Counted from the stretch's first letter, positions 45,513 to 57,538 are shown. The stretch is DNA of 64,000 nt from Branchinecta lynchi (GCA_023053575.1 JAKZAP010000003.1:2766561-2830560); one strand, 5' to 3'. The notes: generated from the letters alone by a model not told the origin. Made by a program: numbers and translations.

Positions 45513-47909
45513 ACGTCAGGCGTGTAGACCATTTACAGCTGACGTGAGAAACCCTTGGCAAATCTTCGAATTGGACACTTGGAACATTCTCATCAATTTC
45601 CGGGATACGCTCGCCGAATCAGTGCTAGGAATAATTGATTTTCAATACTTTATTGCCGATTCTTCTTGAATTCGTTCAGCCTGAAGACGAACCATGGAAC
45701 GTAATTCCGAGGGAATACGATTTCCTCCTGAGATTCAAAGTGGAAATCATCCCGGCTCAGAAACAAAACCGATATGCTAAATAACTGGAGAATACGAGAA
45801 ACGAAGGGCTACAGACTTGAGCTGCATGGCACATGACCCCGTCAGTTCATTTAACTACATTTAAAGAAGAAACACAACTAACAAAACATTCCTGCCAGGA
45901 AAGCACAACAGGGTATGCTTGGGTATGGTAGGAAACTTATCAATATTTATTGAAAAGCAAACAGATCAACTGAAAACACAAAGACAAAAACTAGCCTGTG
46001 GTTTCAACTTTAAGTTTAACCGCATAGGTATGAGATCCGACTAATTACACATCACTTATTACTTATATAAGGCCTGAAACCCGATAAAAATGCGTTACTC
46101 CGTTTTTCCGCTATCCAAAGACAATCGATTTCATCGAATGAGCTTGTTCTATCGGATTTGTGGTACCTCTATGTGCCTTCCCTCTATGCTTGAAAAACCT
46201 ACCAGCTAAAAAAGTAAGCAATTACCGCAGACTGCTCGCAAGATATACCCTAACAAGATTTTCCTATTTTTTTCAGTCACGACTTTCCACGGTTAGCGTC
46301 TTTAACCGTGGAATCGCAGGCTTTTTTGAAATTCAGATTCTCCGCGTCTGGGCAAATTTTAGGGTTGTCATGCAAGCAGCGCACATTCTGAACATTGTTA
46401 CCAGAGCCTCTGGTGAAAAAAAAAAAAAATCCCTTAAAGGACCCCTCTTGCTTAATCTGCCTTTTATAATATACGAATTATAAGCTCATACAATCCCCAC
46501 CTTTCTCCGTTGATCGTTTCGTAACAACGAATTTCTAACGCTTTTTCGGCCTTGCCGAGTTTTCCCGTCACCCAGCGAAGAGTTTGCCGGAATCTTCAAC
46601 GTCCGCTGTGAACTCTCTCACACATCAGGATGTGACAATCTTCTGTTTATTACTTCTTTTATTTGCTTAGTTTTCCAACTTTTTACCCAATACGTTTAGT
46701 TTTCAAATGTTATGCGCCCAGCCGTCGCGTCGGGAAGACAGGAAGGCTGGATATAGTCGACAAGCGCTAACAAGAGAATCGCTAGTTTTAGGTGGAGAGT
46801 AATGATAAAAATATTTTTTCTGATCTTTTTTTCATAGGGAAAATCATCATTTTTTTCATCATTTCTAGTAAGAATTGTACTTTAAATAGGTCAAAATGTT
46901 TCGAGGCACTGAAGATCAGACGTGGGAATCTGACCACTTTTATTTTCAGCAAAATATCGTGCCCCGGGGTAATCGGACCAATCCGGTCAAAAAGATTCGT
47001 AGTAACCACGTTTACTACGCTCTCGGGCGTGGAAGCAAATAGTTGCAGTTAGTTACTATTTCGAGAAGGCTTGAACAGTCAGCTTAGTAACGTTTCACGA
47101 TGCTGGACCAAATTATTAACTAATAGTTACTATTGTTAGAAGGGTGGAACACGCTCGCAGTATCTGAAAATTTCGTCGGAACCATAAGCTGGTGCGGATA
47201 GATCTAGATAGGATATCTTCTGCATCTATTTAGCCCACCTACTAGCTTTGCACTTGTTTTTCACTGCTAACAATAAAGGTTCTTCAAAAGTTACATTCGA
47301 TCGTTCGAAACAAAACTCTTAAAGTTACAAGTGCTCCCAAAGTATCGACAAAGTTGGACTGATCCAAATCAAAATAAACTCTGAAGTGGAGTCGGAGCGT
47401 GGTTTTGCCGAAGTTTATAGGTATCCGTAATCGAGAAGGGCTACGATGACACAACAGAAAGATAACCAAAAGCATAGAAATCCCATCTGCTTCTCCGGAA
47501 TTCATAGGATGAATCGAAAAAGTTCGATACTTATAGGCTACCTTTGGGGAATAAGTAACTGCAACTAACAGAAAGATTTACAAGTGAAGCCTCTTAGGGC
47601 GGATCGGGAAGGAGGGGGTTACCGCGATTTGGGTGGGGGGGGGGGGGGAGGGCGGAGGTCATGTCTTAGACAAAAATCGCCTGTTTTCGAAAAAAAATCG
47701 AAAAATTCGACTTGTCGAACCACTCCTGCGGATCGAACATAAATTCTTCGAACACCATAATATTGGACCTCGCGTTTCCAAGATGCTCAATAACTGCTCT
47801 TTGAACAAGTTAATGATGTTCCACGTGTCTCTCCCTTGTTTCTGCGTTCGACGTTTTGATCCCTAAATTTTTAGTTCATTTATTAGAAGGCTTTAACTCC
47901 GCCTGTCAT
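45513..47909. other. Mostly unassigned intron sequence
   Basis: It contains repeat X copy 2 (46080-46200), a piggyBac-like terminus ccttaaaggacccctc at 46432, and agggtggaacacgctcg at 47140, shared with 26734. An E-like patch with a G-run and aaaaatcg words lies at 47630-47710. No gene is seen. Confidence 0.4.
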
Positions 47910-47957
47910 TGTCACTGATAATGTCAGCCTGTCCCAAGCCAGGATGAAGGAGGAGAG

Positions 47958-48842
47958 TTGGGCGACAGGTTAGCTACTTGTCCCTGTAAAAAAGCCCCAG
48001 CAACGGAAACGTCGACAATTGCCTCGGATGAACTATCTTCCCCCCTGACAACGAACCTAGCACGCCCCCGGACACGACTATTGACTGCGAAACAACCAAC
48101 AAAAATTGGCTTCTGGAACGTAAGAACAATGAGTCAGTTATCCAAGACCGAGCAAGTTCTCAGAAAGATGAAGCAATACAACATTAACATCATGGCCCTT
48201 AGCGAAATACGGTGGAAAGGTGTAGGCCAAGAAGCACTAGATGATGGATGTGTGCTTTTGTACAGTGGAGATGACAACCATCATCAGGCAGGTGTAGGAC
48301 TCATGATGTCCCCTGCAGCATATTGTAATGCCCAAATGGACTCCTGTGAATGAAAGGATCTTGCTTGCACGGTTAGCAACAACACACATTAAGATCTCTG
48401 TCATTGTGTTATGCCCCTACCAACGAGGCGGATGATGATGTCAAAGACAGCTTCTATGAAACTTTACAGGCTGTCACCAAGGACATCCCCAAACATGATG
48501 TTCTGTGTGTTGTTGGCGATCTGAATGCCAAAGTGGGAACCGATCGCAACTACTACCCCGACGTCCTAGGACCGCATGGACTTGGTCAGATCAAAGAAAA
48601 TGGCGCATTACTGGTAGACCTTGCTCTAAGTAATGACCTTGTCGTTGGTGGATCACTCTTCGAACATAAAAAAGTGCATAAGTACACATGGACATCTCCA
48701 GACGGCTCAACGCGAAACCAAATTGACCACTTCCTGGTCGCCAGAAGGTGGCGCACAAGCTTGTTAGACGTGCGTGGCTACAGAGGAGCAGATGATCAGT
48801 CCGATCACATGTTCATGATCGCCCATGTACAGGTCAAACTAC
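47958..48842 (+). pseudogene. RTE endonuclease region
   Basis: Landmarks are TKIGFWNVRTMSQLSKTEQV, IMALSEIRWKGVGQE, YAPTNEADDD, VVGDLNAKVG (Asp and Asn), TRNQIDHFLVARRW and DDQSDHMFMIA (Ser-Asp-His). The catalytic residues are readable. The frame breaks near 48330-48350 and again near 48398-48405, with the missing joining segment (VNERILLARLATTHIK) legible in the third frame. Confidence 0.85.
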
Positions 48843-50956
48843 GTGCCCTAAAAGAAGACAGTGCAAGATCTGAAGAAACCGTACGACACGGACAAGCTGC
48901 AGGATCGAAAGGTCCGCAATTCTGTTTATCGTTACGGTACAAATTCGATACCTTGGCTGTTGGTACAAAAGATGTGAACACAACGATTGCCGAAGAAAAG
49001 CTAGGTTTCTGGAAGAAACCAAACGAAAGGTGGATCTCTGGCGTTACATGGAAGCTGACTGATGAACGAAAGGCGCTCAAGCATGCCACGCTCACAGCTA
49101 CGACAAGGAACGCAGAGATGACAACAAAACATCTCTACAAAGAAAAAGACAAAGAGGTGAAAAAGAGTGCATGAAAGGACAAGAGACAATTTCTTGAAAA
49201 GAAAGCAGCTTTGGCTGAAGAAGCTGCTAGGAAGGGTGATTCCAAGACTGTCTACAGATTGACAAATGAGATGGTCGGAAGCAAAGCAGCGGAATCACCC
49301 TTGTCAAGGACGAAAATGGAGTAATCATATCTGACCAAGAAAAAATTGACGAGAGATGGGCTTCCCATTTAGAAAAACTTTTGAATAGACCAAGAACCTG
49401 GCAAATACCTGATATCCCTTTTATGCAATTAGACATCAATACTGACCCTCCAAGTACCGAGGAGATCATGCTTGCAGCAAAGAAGCTTAAAAATGGGCGA
49501 GCCCCGGGTATAGATGGGATCTCAGCAGAAATGCTGAAGTACTCAATTAGTACCTGCATATATATTTGGCTCGCCCTCTTCAACAATATATGGACCTTAG
49601 GGAAGGTCCCAAGAGATTGGAGCAAAGGCATCCTAGTCAAACTCTTCAAAAAGGGAGACTCGATGAACTGCAATAACTGGAGAGGTATCAATCTTCTCCC
49701 TGTCTCATCCAAACTATTGGCCTCCGTCATCTTGCACCGACGCAAATCTGCGAGAAGAGCACCATGGTTTCAGAACTGGGAGATCATGTTCTGATCCAAT
49801 ATTTGTACTGAGAATGCTTGTCGAAGAATCAAAGAACGGAACAAAAAGCTCTACCTCCTATTCACTGACTTCGAAAAGGCCTTGGCTCAGTTGACCGAGA
49901 TTGCTTGTGGAGAATCCTGAAATATTATGGAATTCCCAATAAAATAATAAATATGATTATAGCGCTCTAAGAAGAATCGGAATGTTGCGTAAAGACCGAA
50001 AACGGTACAACCAGAATTTTCCAGATCATGTCTGGTGTCCATCAAGGGTGTGTACTTTCCCGCATGCTCTTTATAATAATAATGGATTATGCCCTGAGAT
50101 TCGAATCGCGATACGGTGTAAAAGTAAGCAACAAGCAACTGTTCAATCTGGACTTTGCGGACGATGTTGTCCTTCTCGAAGAGTCTAAAGAACAGTTGTA
50201 GCGGCTACTTGACACTATCACTGAAAATGCAGAGAATCTAAGGCTTAAAATCAACGTGGACAAATCAAAGAGCATGGCTATCACAAGTTCGCCGCTTGTT
50301 CTCCATTGCAAAAAAAAAGGATCTAGAACTAGTCCAGGAGTTCAAGTACCTGGGTAGCTGGACTGATTGTGATGGAGAGATTTCAACCGAGATAAAACGT
50401 AGAATCGGGCAAGCAACAGGTGCCTTCAATAGATTGAAACCTATTTGGAGAAGCAACAAATAATCAATGCGACTGAAGCTACGACTCTTCAACAGCAATG
50501 TACTCTCGATACTCCTTTACGCTAGCGAATGCTAGAAAATAAACACCCAGCTGGAAAAAAGGATCCTCGCATTTGAAAACATGAGCCTCAGAAGAATCTT
50601 AAATATAAGCTGGCAACAAAAAAATCATCAATGCAGAAATACGCGGGAAAACAGGACAGCCGTCTGTCATCGAGCTGCTGAAAAGAAGGCGGTGGACATA
50701 CCTCGGACACGTCCTTCGTATAGATGAGAGCCGCCTTCCTCGAACAACTTACGAGTGGAAGCCAGACGGGAGAAGAAAGCGAGGCCGCCCCAAAAACACA
50801 TTGAGGCGAACATATGACCGAGATCTGAGGATGGCTGGTACCTCGCTCGTACCTGAATGGGAAGACGTCACCGCTGCGGCACCAATGCGGGACGAATGGA
50901 GAGGCTTTGTCGACGCCCTATGCGCCACCGATGGCTCTGGAGGAACTAAGGTCTAA
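48843..50956 (+). pseudogene. RTE reverse transcriptase and C-terminal region
   Basis: After a linker with an in-frame TGA (49172-49174) and a frameshift near 49290, the RT reads APGIDGISAEMLKYS, KGILVKLFKKGD and GINLLPVSSKLLASVI. Then, in shifted frames, it reads LYLLFTDFEKA (catalytic Asp), MSGVHQGCVLS, LDFADDVVLLEES (FADD catalytic pair), YLGHVLRIDESRLPRTT and RRTYDRDLRMAGTSL. It ends in GSGGTKV and TAA at 50954. Frameshifts also fall near 49770 and 49895. Confidence 0.85.
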
Positions 50957-50984
50957 GGTAAGGTATTAGAAGGCTATGCTCTTG

Positions 50985-51190
50985 GATAGGTGTTCCTTCA
51001 GCCCAACGCTGACCCAAATCACATTTGAATGCGTTAGACGGAGACTTCAGCCGAGTTTTATTCTATCGATATTTCAGCACTTCTTGCCCACGGTCCTCTT
51101 CAGGCTCGGGGTAGAAAAGCGAACCTGTGATCGGAAAATCACAAAAATAAAACTCAACTGACGTATCCACGTAATGCAGTCAAACATAAT
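50985..51190. mobile_element. Foldback element, family G (copy G6, divergent)
   Basis: It begins gttccttcagcccaacgctg. Inverted words gaatgcgttagacggaga against tccacgtaatgcagtcaaa and a degraded core (cacttcttgcccacggtcct) place it in family G. Confidence 0.5.
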
Positions 51191-51878
51191 AGTATTGTGT
51201 AGTATATTTTTAAATGGTCGTTGAGGTTGTTATTCTAATATGAACCAAGATGGAGGTATGTTAACTATTATAACTTTTCAAACAGAATATTTGTATAGGT
51301 AGGACTGATTCTTCTATTGTTGTACTTATTTGCTACTTTTATAGGGAATTTTTGTACTGAAATGGCAACTGTACCCTACTATAGAAATGTGAAAATGACT
51401 ACTGTTGCGAACCAAGCATTTCAGTTTATAGCAATACAATCCTTGTCCAAGACCATCTTTTTCATTCGTAGCGAAGCTGATACCACCTAGCGGCGGGGAC
51501 AAATAGATAGATTATCCCAAATTTGTAGTTACCTTGTCTCCAAATGGTTAGTTATTATGGAGTACGAGGCGTGAAAGCTTTATCTGAGCATTTCGTTTAT
51601 TTATTTCGTAAAAGTAAAAGAATATTTATCGATCTATCTTCCAACGCCACGGCAACCTCATCCGCGGAAACAATGTATTTCCAAGGAAATGACTCACTCT
51701 AAGACAGCTAAAGTTCTTTCCGACGGAAACTGATGAATTCAGCTAAACAAGGCACCCCCTCCCCCCCCCCCCCTAATAGATTCATTAACCGGGTTCTTAT
51801 TAGATACAAGACATGAGACACCCAGAAAAGACGTCGACTGAACAAATTCAAAAGGTGATGTTATTTTTAAAATGTTAT
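51191..51878. other. Repeat O copy 2, then unassigned
   Basis: The segment 51205-51275 shares aaatggtcgttgaggttgtt and aagatggaggtatgttaa with 37845-37915. A C-run lies at 51754-51771. No gene is seen. Confidence 0.4.
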
Positions 51879-52253
51879 ATTTAAACCAGAGATGTAGTCT
51901 TGAATCTTGGTCTTGGTCTTAAGACCAGTCTCAAGACCGATGTCGACAATCTTGGTCTTGGTCTTAAGACCAGTCGCAAATTCTTGGTCTTGGTGTTGTT
52001 CTTGCGCTTCCGGTTGTCAAGACCTAGCCTGGTCTTCAAGACCGAGGCTGGTCTTCAAGACCCTAATTACATCCGGATTAATTTCGAAACTTTTCAAAAT
52101 GTTGCAAAGCAGGATAAGGTTAATAATGGATTGCATCATCAGGACACATTTTGGAGGTCAAGAGATTAGCGGATCAAATTATTTAGGGGCTATTCATAGC
52201 GATCGTTGCTATATAAGCAAATGTTCGAGGTGAGTTTCTTCAGTAACACAATA

Positions 52254-52396
52254 ATGGCTACCAAGGAACCTTCATTGGTGAAGTATGCGTTTACCAACTT
52301 TCAGCTTTGTGAAAAAACTCGGAAGTGGTCCGCTGTTTGTAAGTTCTGCAACGAAAAGAGCACTGACAGTAAAGGGGTTTCTTCTACTTTTGTAAG
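52254..52396 (+). CDS. hAT BED-finger exon 1
   Basis: The exon has 143 nt from ATG (aataatggctacc), with a TATA-like ctatataag about 45 bp upstream. The peptide MATKEPSLVKYAFTNFQL... contains the first half of a BED zinc finger, WSAVCKFCNEKST (C-x2-C), and ends STFV plus AG. A donor GTAAGC follows directly. Upstream readings without ATG are unlikely starts. The predicted DNA-binding domain is completed only after splicing to 53074. Confidence 0.8.
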
Positions 52397-53073
52397 GTAA
52401 GCATGCAGTATGTACAGTTATTGCTGATATTTTTTATTCGTAGCAACGTACAATATGGACATGGATGATTGCTGGTAAAAAAAATGTACCTTTTCTCTAA
52501 GATCCAGTCAGCATGATGCGAAACAGACAGAGGAAATTATTCTCCTTTAAATTATGCGTATCAGCTCTCCCCGCACATGACTTACTTGGCGGGTCGAAAA
52601 TCATTCCATTTCATCTTGATCATTGGCTGGATGTTAGCAGAAATGACGATGAAATTGTAGAATTATATAAAAAGCCAACTGCCAAATGACACTTTCTTTT
52701 CATACATGAGCCAAATCTTTCGCGTTTTGTTTGATATTTTGCTATGTATATTTGGTTGCTAAAAGTTCAGCTGTGTCGCTAAATAATCCGAAAGTCACAT
52801 CAGGTTCTGGTCGGAACTAGAGATCTGAATGAGGATAATCCAGTTAGGGGGTGAGCTGTCTCTAGTTTGGCGGAACTAAAGAACATAGTACCAGAAAACG
52901 CAACCAAAGAGCAACATTCTAATTTTCAAATTTGTACTCTCTTTTCGTTCGTCCTCCAAAACATCTAGTAAAATCTTGGTTAATCGGTTGACCAACCCCT
53001 TTTCGGCCACTAATTTTCGAGGAGAGAATTTTTTAAACAAACTTGGACTAAAAGCTATGTTGACCTTTTTCAG

Positions 53074-53557
53074 ACATCTGAGGCGGAAGCACGTTTCTGT
53101 ATACGAGTCGTACATCACGAAATCTCCAGCTTCCAGTTCCAGTCAGATATTGCTTACTGGTTTTGGCTTCCACTCTGCGACAGACTCCGCTGGAGCTCAC
53201 TACGCTAGAGATCACCCCGTACAACGAAGATTTGAGAAGTCACTCTTGGAAAATCTTATCATCAGCTGCAGCCTGCCAATATCACTTGTTGAGAACCAAT
53301 CCTTCCGAAAATTTGTCGCCGATATGGATCCGAAGCTTTGTTTGCCTGCACGCAGTACGATATCAGGTACCAGAATTCCGGAGCTACGCACGAAAAAGGA
53401 AGTGGCGGTGAAGAATTTCCTGGCACAAGCAAAATTCGTAGCAACCTGCCTTTTCGCGCCTAAATCCCCTATACGAGAAGGTTTTCTGCGTTCCAGCAAC
53501 TTCAGCACCAGTGGAGCGAGTGTTCAGCCACAGTGGACTATTTATGAGACCGCATAG
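53074..53557 (+). CDS. hAT exon 2, BED finger second half and truncated transposase
   Basis: The acceptor ctttttcag gives an exon beginning A-CAT-CTG. Joined to exon 1 it restores Arg and supplies HLRRKH (the H-x4-H half of the BED finger). A hAT N-terminal stretch follows (LPISLVENQSFRKFVADMDP, then LCLPARSTISGTRIPELR). After about 53400 the expected RNase H-like core is absent, and the frame runs into the hATC coding region in the wrong phase, ending at 53557. The product would be a BED protein of about 208 residues without a catalytic domain. Confidence 0.72.
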
Positions 53558-53627
53558 AGCGAGGATGTCCCAGAAATTATTGGCAGCATTGGTTTATTTA
53601 AAATGCAACAGAGAAATTGGCATATGA
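53442..53627 (+). pseudogene. hATC dimerisation domain, out of frame
   Basis: In the frame two bases away from exon 2 there is a clear hAT C-terminus: LYEKVFCVPATSAPVERVFS, HSGLFMRPHRARMSQKLLAA, LVYLKCNREI, ending TGA at 53625. A TAG at 53439 precedes it. The change of frame at about 53400-53440 marks the internal deletion junction. Confidence 0.85.
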
Positions 53628-54170
53628 TTATATAAATTTTATGTGCGTTTTCATTGACAGAAATATAATCAGCTTACTTTTCATTAATTTCCCGTAGTTA
53701 GGCTAGAAAAGTAATTCCTCACTCAATCTAGTAAAATAGACTTTCTTGGTCTCGGTCTTGGTGTTGATCTTGGTCTTAAGACCAGAGCTGAATTCTTGGT
53801 CTTGGTCTCGATACCAGGGCCAAAATCTTGATCTTGGTCTTAATTCCGGTGCGAAAATCTTGGTCTTGGCCTTGGTCTTGACGTTTTGGTCTTGTCGACA
53901 TCACTGATTTAAACTTATTTTTAAACTTTTAAACTTATTTAAAAAAAGTTTTTAAACTTTTAAACTTTAAACTGTTATTTAAAACTTTTCTTTTATTTCA
54001 CTGACCTTTGATTACTTACGTCTGTATTTTTTATGGTGCAAAAGACACGTTTCTTTGACAAACAGCCTAGCCTAGTTTCTCCCTACTGCTTGATTTAACT
54101 ACATGGGTCTATGAGGCTCTCAGTTTATGCAACTGCATGGTTTGCCAAATTTTAGACAAGAGAAGTATGA

Positions 54171-54840
54171 ATGAATGAATGAATGAATGAATGAATGTAT
54201 TCCCAAAAAATCCCTATGGACCATAGCGGGCAAAATATAAAAATAAACAAGCACTCCCAACTGCCATGTACCAGTCCAAGTATTCAAAACTCAAACTCAT
54301 ATTTCTAATAACTAAATGACTATTAAACAAACTAATACCTATCCCTACCACAATATCAACCTACAATAAAACGTTCACGGTGCTCCATGGCAACCTTCAG
54401 GAATCTACTCAACCGACGCAACTCTTAGAACACCTTGCTACCCATCAAATCTTTCAAAGACCTCCCTTGCAGAACCTCCTTACCAAAAACTTCTCTCCTT
54501 AGATCCCTTAACTCACCACAAGAACAAACCAAGTGTTTCACATCTTCATCCATCTTTAAAAATAAGGACCAGAACCGCACTTAATTCTACCAATATATTT
54601 TCTTCTCGCACCCACCGGTAAAGCATCTCCACGAAAACTCACCATCCACTTTAGTTCATCGGGTCCTAAACCAACCTTAAGATAAAGCTCCTCCCCTCAT
54701 AAATTCTTTGACTGAGCATAAACCCTCAGAGAAGGGGTCGAGCTCACCTCCCACAGCCACTGCTGAATCTCCTGGTCCATTAACCTTGCCTTCACTACCC
54801 TCGTAACCTCACTACCTCCAACGACGTAGTCTATTTATTG
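54171..54840 (-). mobile_element. Non-LTR 3' end, family T (copy T2)
   Basis: The same (TTCA)n tail as T1 (plus-strand atgaatgaatgaatg at 54172-54198) and a collinear but frame-broken C-terminal region are present. Shared words include gctccat, caaccgacgcaac, aaggaccagaac and tcaccatccactt. T2 extends further 5' than T1. Confidence 0.65.
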
Positions 54841-55028
54841 TAGTCTATTGTTATCCTTTGGATTTTCTCGAAGCAACCATTAGTTCCGCAATTTAAAGTT
54901 GATACAAGGGAAAAGTATGTAACAAAGGTGAATTAGACTTGAGTAGACAAATCAGAGAAAGAAAAAGTCCCGACTTTCAGCTTCTGCTTGACGCATCCTC
55001 TCTTCTTGGGTCACCAGCCAAGATTTAA

Positions 55029-55685
55029 AGCACACCTCGCACTATTTACTGTTTCAATTCCCAAAACTAGTTAAACACTGTAACACTAGTCTCTGCTTTT
55101 AAGAAATTATACACGGCTTTGGGTCTTATAAGCCTTTTCCCAGGCCCATTGCCTTCTAACAAGTCCACAGCAAAATTCACCTAAGGGGACTTAAACATGA
55201 ACATAACGATACCTGAACACTCCCCGATGAAAAATTTATCTCAAAGTAGTACTATGAAGTAGTGCGAAAAAGTAGCATGCAGTACTAACGATGCTACTAT
55301 ATGCCTCTACTTCAAGGCTACCGTGTTACTGCATACTACTATATGCTACTATTAGCAAGACTGGATGCTACTATGGCATACTGGATACTACTACATAAGA
55401 TTGGACCAGTCTGAGGCACATTAAATGATAGTATTCTTTGCTATTACATAGTATTACATGCAACGTTTTCGTACTACTACCATACTACTACGCAGGCTAC
55501 AAATTTTTCATCGGGTCGTCGAGAGCATGAAGCGCATGAAAAATGCGGTAAATGTGAAAATCAGTGAGCTGTCGTTAGGGTTGTGTTTATTTAGCCTCAA
55601 TGGGAAATTCGGGTCTCCGGGCTTAAGAATTAACAGACGTAATTACGGAAGTAGGTTGCATTGGCATAGTAGGTACGACGGGTCC
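55029..55685. mobile_element. piggyBac-like MITE, family L (copy L3), split by C6
   Basis: It is flanked by TTAA at 55025-55028 and 55686-55689. It begins AGCACACCTCGCAC and ends gtacgacgggtcc. With C6 removed it is about 364 bp and collinear with L1 and L2. Confidence 0.8.
55223..55515. mobile_element. Foldback MITE, family C (copy C6), inside L3
   Basis: It runs from CCCGATGAAAAATTTAT to AAATTTTTCATCGGG, 293 bp, in the same orientation as C5. It is younger than L3. Confidence 0.78.
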
Positions 55686-55968
55686 TTAAGGATTTACACA
55701 GTCTTGTTCTAAAATCCCAGTTAAAGAAATAACATCACAGGACTATCCGGTCAGACTAAGCTCCAAGTTCTCATGGACCTAACAGCGAAGCAAGAATGAC
55801 CAGAAACCTTCTCCTCCGCCAACACAATCTATATGAGGTTCTATATTTTAGTATAAAAATTTAAACTCCTCGTAATCTTTTAATTTCGTTCATTCTTTGT
55901 CTATTCTTAATTTTTTGTTGTCAATGTTTGTCCAGTACTGTTAATATAAATTCAATCTTGCCAACTTC

Positions 55969-56418
55969 AATGAATAGAATAGAATAGAATAGAATAGTAA
56001 TTTATTCACTCACACTTTCACGGTTACAAAACCAAAATTGGTGAGTACTGTCATAACATAAACATTTAAAAGCCCGTACAAATGGTCAAAGGCTATTTAA
56101 AATTTCAACAATCTTTGGTATAAAATTGTTTTGGTAGCGGCTGTGTTTGGCCGCTACTGGTTGGAATATTGGGACCTTCGTAGAGACTGCTCGCTCTTGC
56201 CTTTCCCTTACATTGTTGTATGGGGAAGGGAGAAACTCATTGTAGATGGGGTGCGAAATAAGTTTTTTACCGATCTCGAGGCATAGGTTCAGTCTCCGTT
56301 TCTCCAGTGTATCAACTGTGTATGTTCTTAGAAGAACGGAGTAGGGTACTTTTGGGCCTTTATGGATAATATGGAGAGCGCGTGTTTGGATTCTTTCAAT
56401 ACGTGAGAATATGTTCAA
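55969..56418 (-). mobile_element. Non-LTR 3' end, family W
   Basis: The minus strand encodes about 110 C-terminal residues (FSRIERIQTRALHIIHKGP, LEKRRLNLCLEIGKKLI, RYQNNFIPKIVEILNSL), typical of the end of CR1/L2-like polyproteins. The 3' end is a (TATTC)n tract (plus strand atagaatagaatagaat at 55976-55996). 5'-truncated at about 56420. Confidence 0.7.
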
Positions 56419-57182
56419 TCACGGCTAATCAACAAAATTATTAACTAGAAACTAAGAACCACCATGAGTCAGAGTCAAGTCAGAGCCCTGTTCACTGACG
56501 GTAGTGACGAACTTGACAAACAAGTCAATGAGTATTATGCTGCAAAGGCAAGGGTCGGGTCGTCCAAACTTAAAGTTTTACATTAAGAAGTGCAATAGAA
56601 CAGAGCAGGTGTCTTTGTCATGAAAAATACACCAAATTCAAAATAATAACATGCTTTAACTTACTTTAAAGAATTGTATCCCTTGGCCAAGAAAGAAATT
56701 CCTTAATACTTAATCATAACTGCTTAATTCAAAATAATAACTATATTAAGGACGTTTCCTCCGTTTCTTCTTGCGAACCTAGAACCTAGACGAACAGTTG
56801 TCCCCCACAAATCCACCAAAATCAGATACGGCCATGTCCTTCTCATGATAGAAAACCTAGAGAAACTCGATGGGAAACCAATACCGGCTTAACGAAAATA
56901 TTCTCGATACTATTCAAGCAATCTGCCTTCCCCATCCAGATCTTTCGATGAGGGACCAAGCGCGCTCATCCAATCTAGCTGAACTACTATGCCACAGATA
57001 GGACAGAAGAAACCACTTCAAACAGACTTCAGACCGAAAAATACCAAAGGTTGAAAACGGCACGTTCTACAAAGCCCTCAATAATCAAAGTAGAATAACC
57101 GGCAAAAAATCAAACAGAGGGCACCAAGCGGTAGAGTGGAAGCTAATGATTATAAGCCGTAGTGATTTTGCTCACAAAACTA
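56419..57182. other. Unassigned intron sequence
   Basis: It contains a possible remnant of a retroelement C-terminus near 56800 (KSTKIRYGHVLLMIENLE in one plus frame), too weak to name. I see no exon. Confidence 0.35.
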
Positions 57183-57338
57183 CACTGTAAAAAAATCTTG
57201 CATTATTTGCTACCGGGATTAATCTTGTCTTTATTGAGACAAGATAAACCGTAATTCGGATTAATTTTATCCCAATAGATATAAGATTAATCCCAATAGC
57301 AAATACTGCATCCTTGTTCGGAGAGACTTTTTACAGTG
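57183..57338. mobile_element. TA-flanked MITE, family H (copy H2)
   Basis: The 156-bp element has ends CACTGTAAAAA and TTTTTACAGTG, TA on both sides, and the same internal dyad as H1. This copy has the most symmetrical ends. It abuts element R1. Confidence 0.72.
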
Positions 57339-57340
57339 TA

Positions 57341-57538
57341 CGGACACACCTGTTCGTAAATCGGTCTTGACCCGTTTTTAAGACCGTCTTTTAGCGGTTT
57401 TTAGACTTTCCTCCTTCAACCCGTTCATAAATTCTGGGATGGATAAATCCATCTCCCATTTTTAATTTGTCATGAGCAACCAATGAGAGAGGAGCGTCCT
57501 AAAACGTCTTAAAACGAATTATGAACAGGTGTGTCCGT
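57341..57538. mobile_element. TIR element R (copy R1)
   Basis: The inverted ends are cggacacacctgttcgtaa and ttatgaacaggtgtgtccg. The 198-bp element has an interior with ttttaagaccg and cgtcttaaaacg. It is next to gtggggcccgggcat, which also flanks the R fragment at 44464. Non-coding. Confidence 0.6.

Larger units (their letters stand above)
47910..50970 (+). mobile_element. RTE-type non-LTR retrotransposon, nearly full length, inactive
   Basis: It spans about 3.06 kb. The 5' leader has the RTE-like phrase gtcccaagccaggatgaagg followed by ctgtaaaaaa and ggaaacg, and then an endonuclease, RT and C-terminal region in the right order. It ends ggtctaaggtaaggt. At least six frameshifts or stops disable it. 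It lies in the 14.7-kb ACSS1 intron, opposite to the gene. Confidence 0.85.
51887..53906 (+). mobile_element. hAT transposon, internally deleted, with perfect target duplication
   Basis: The 2,020-bp element has ends CAGAGATGT and ACATCACTG (inverse CAGTGATGT). It is flanked by the identical octamer ATTTAAAC at 51879-51886 and 53907-53914. Subterminal blocks of about 150 bp at both ends repeat cttggtct words and carry the 12-bp palindrome GGTCTTAAGACC at 51915, 51960 and 53772, likely transposase sites. It encodes a BED finger split by an intron, a short piece of the transposase, and the C-terminal hATC dimerisation domain. The DDE catalytic core is missing. Confidence 0.93.

Noticed and set aside
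47910..50970. A functional RTE retrotransposon
   Set aside because: At least six frameshifts or stops interrupt the endonuclease and RT regions, so it cannot encode an intact protein.
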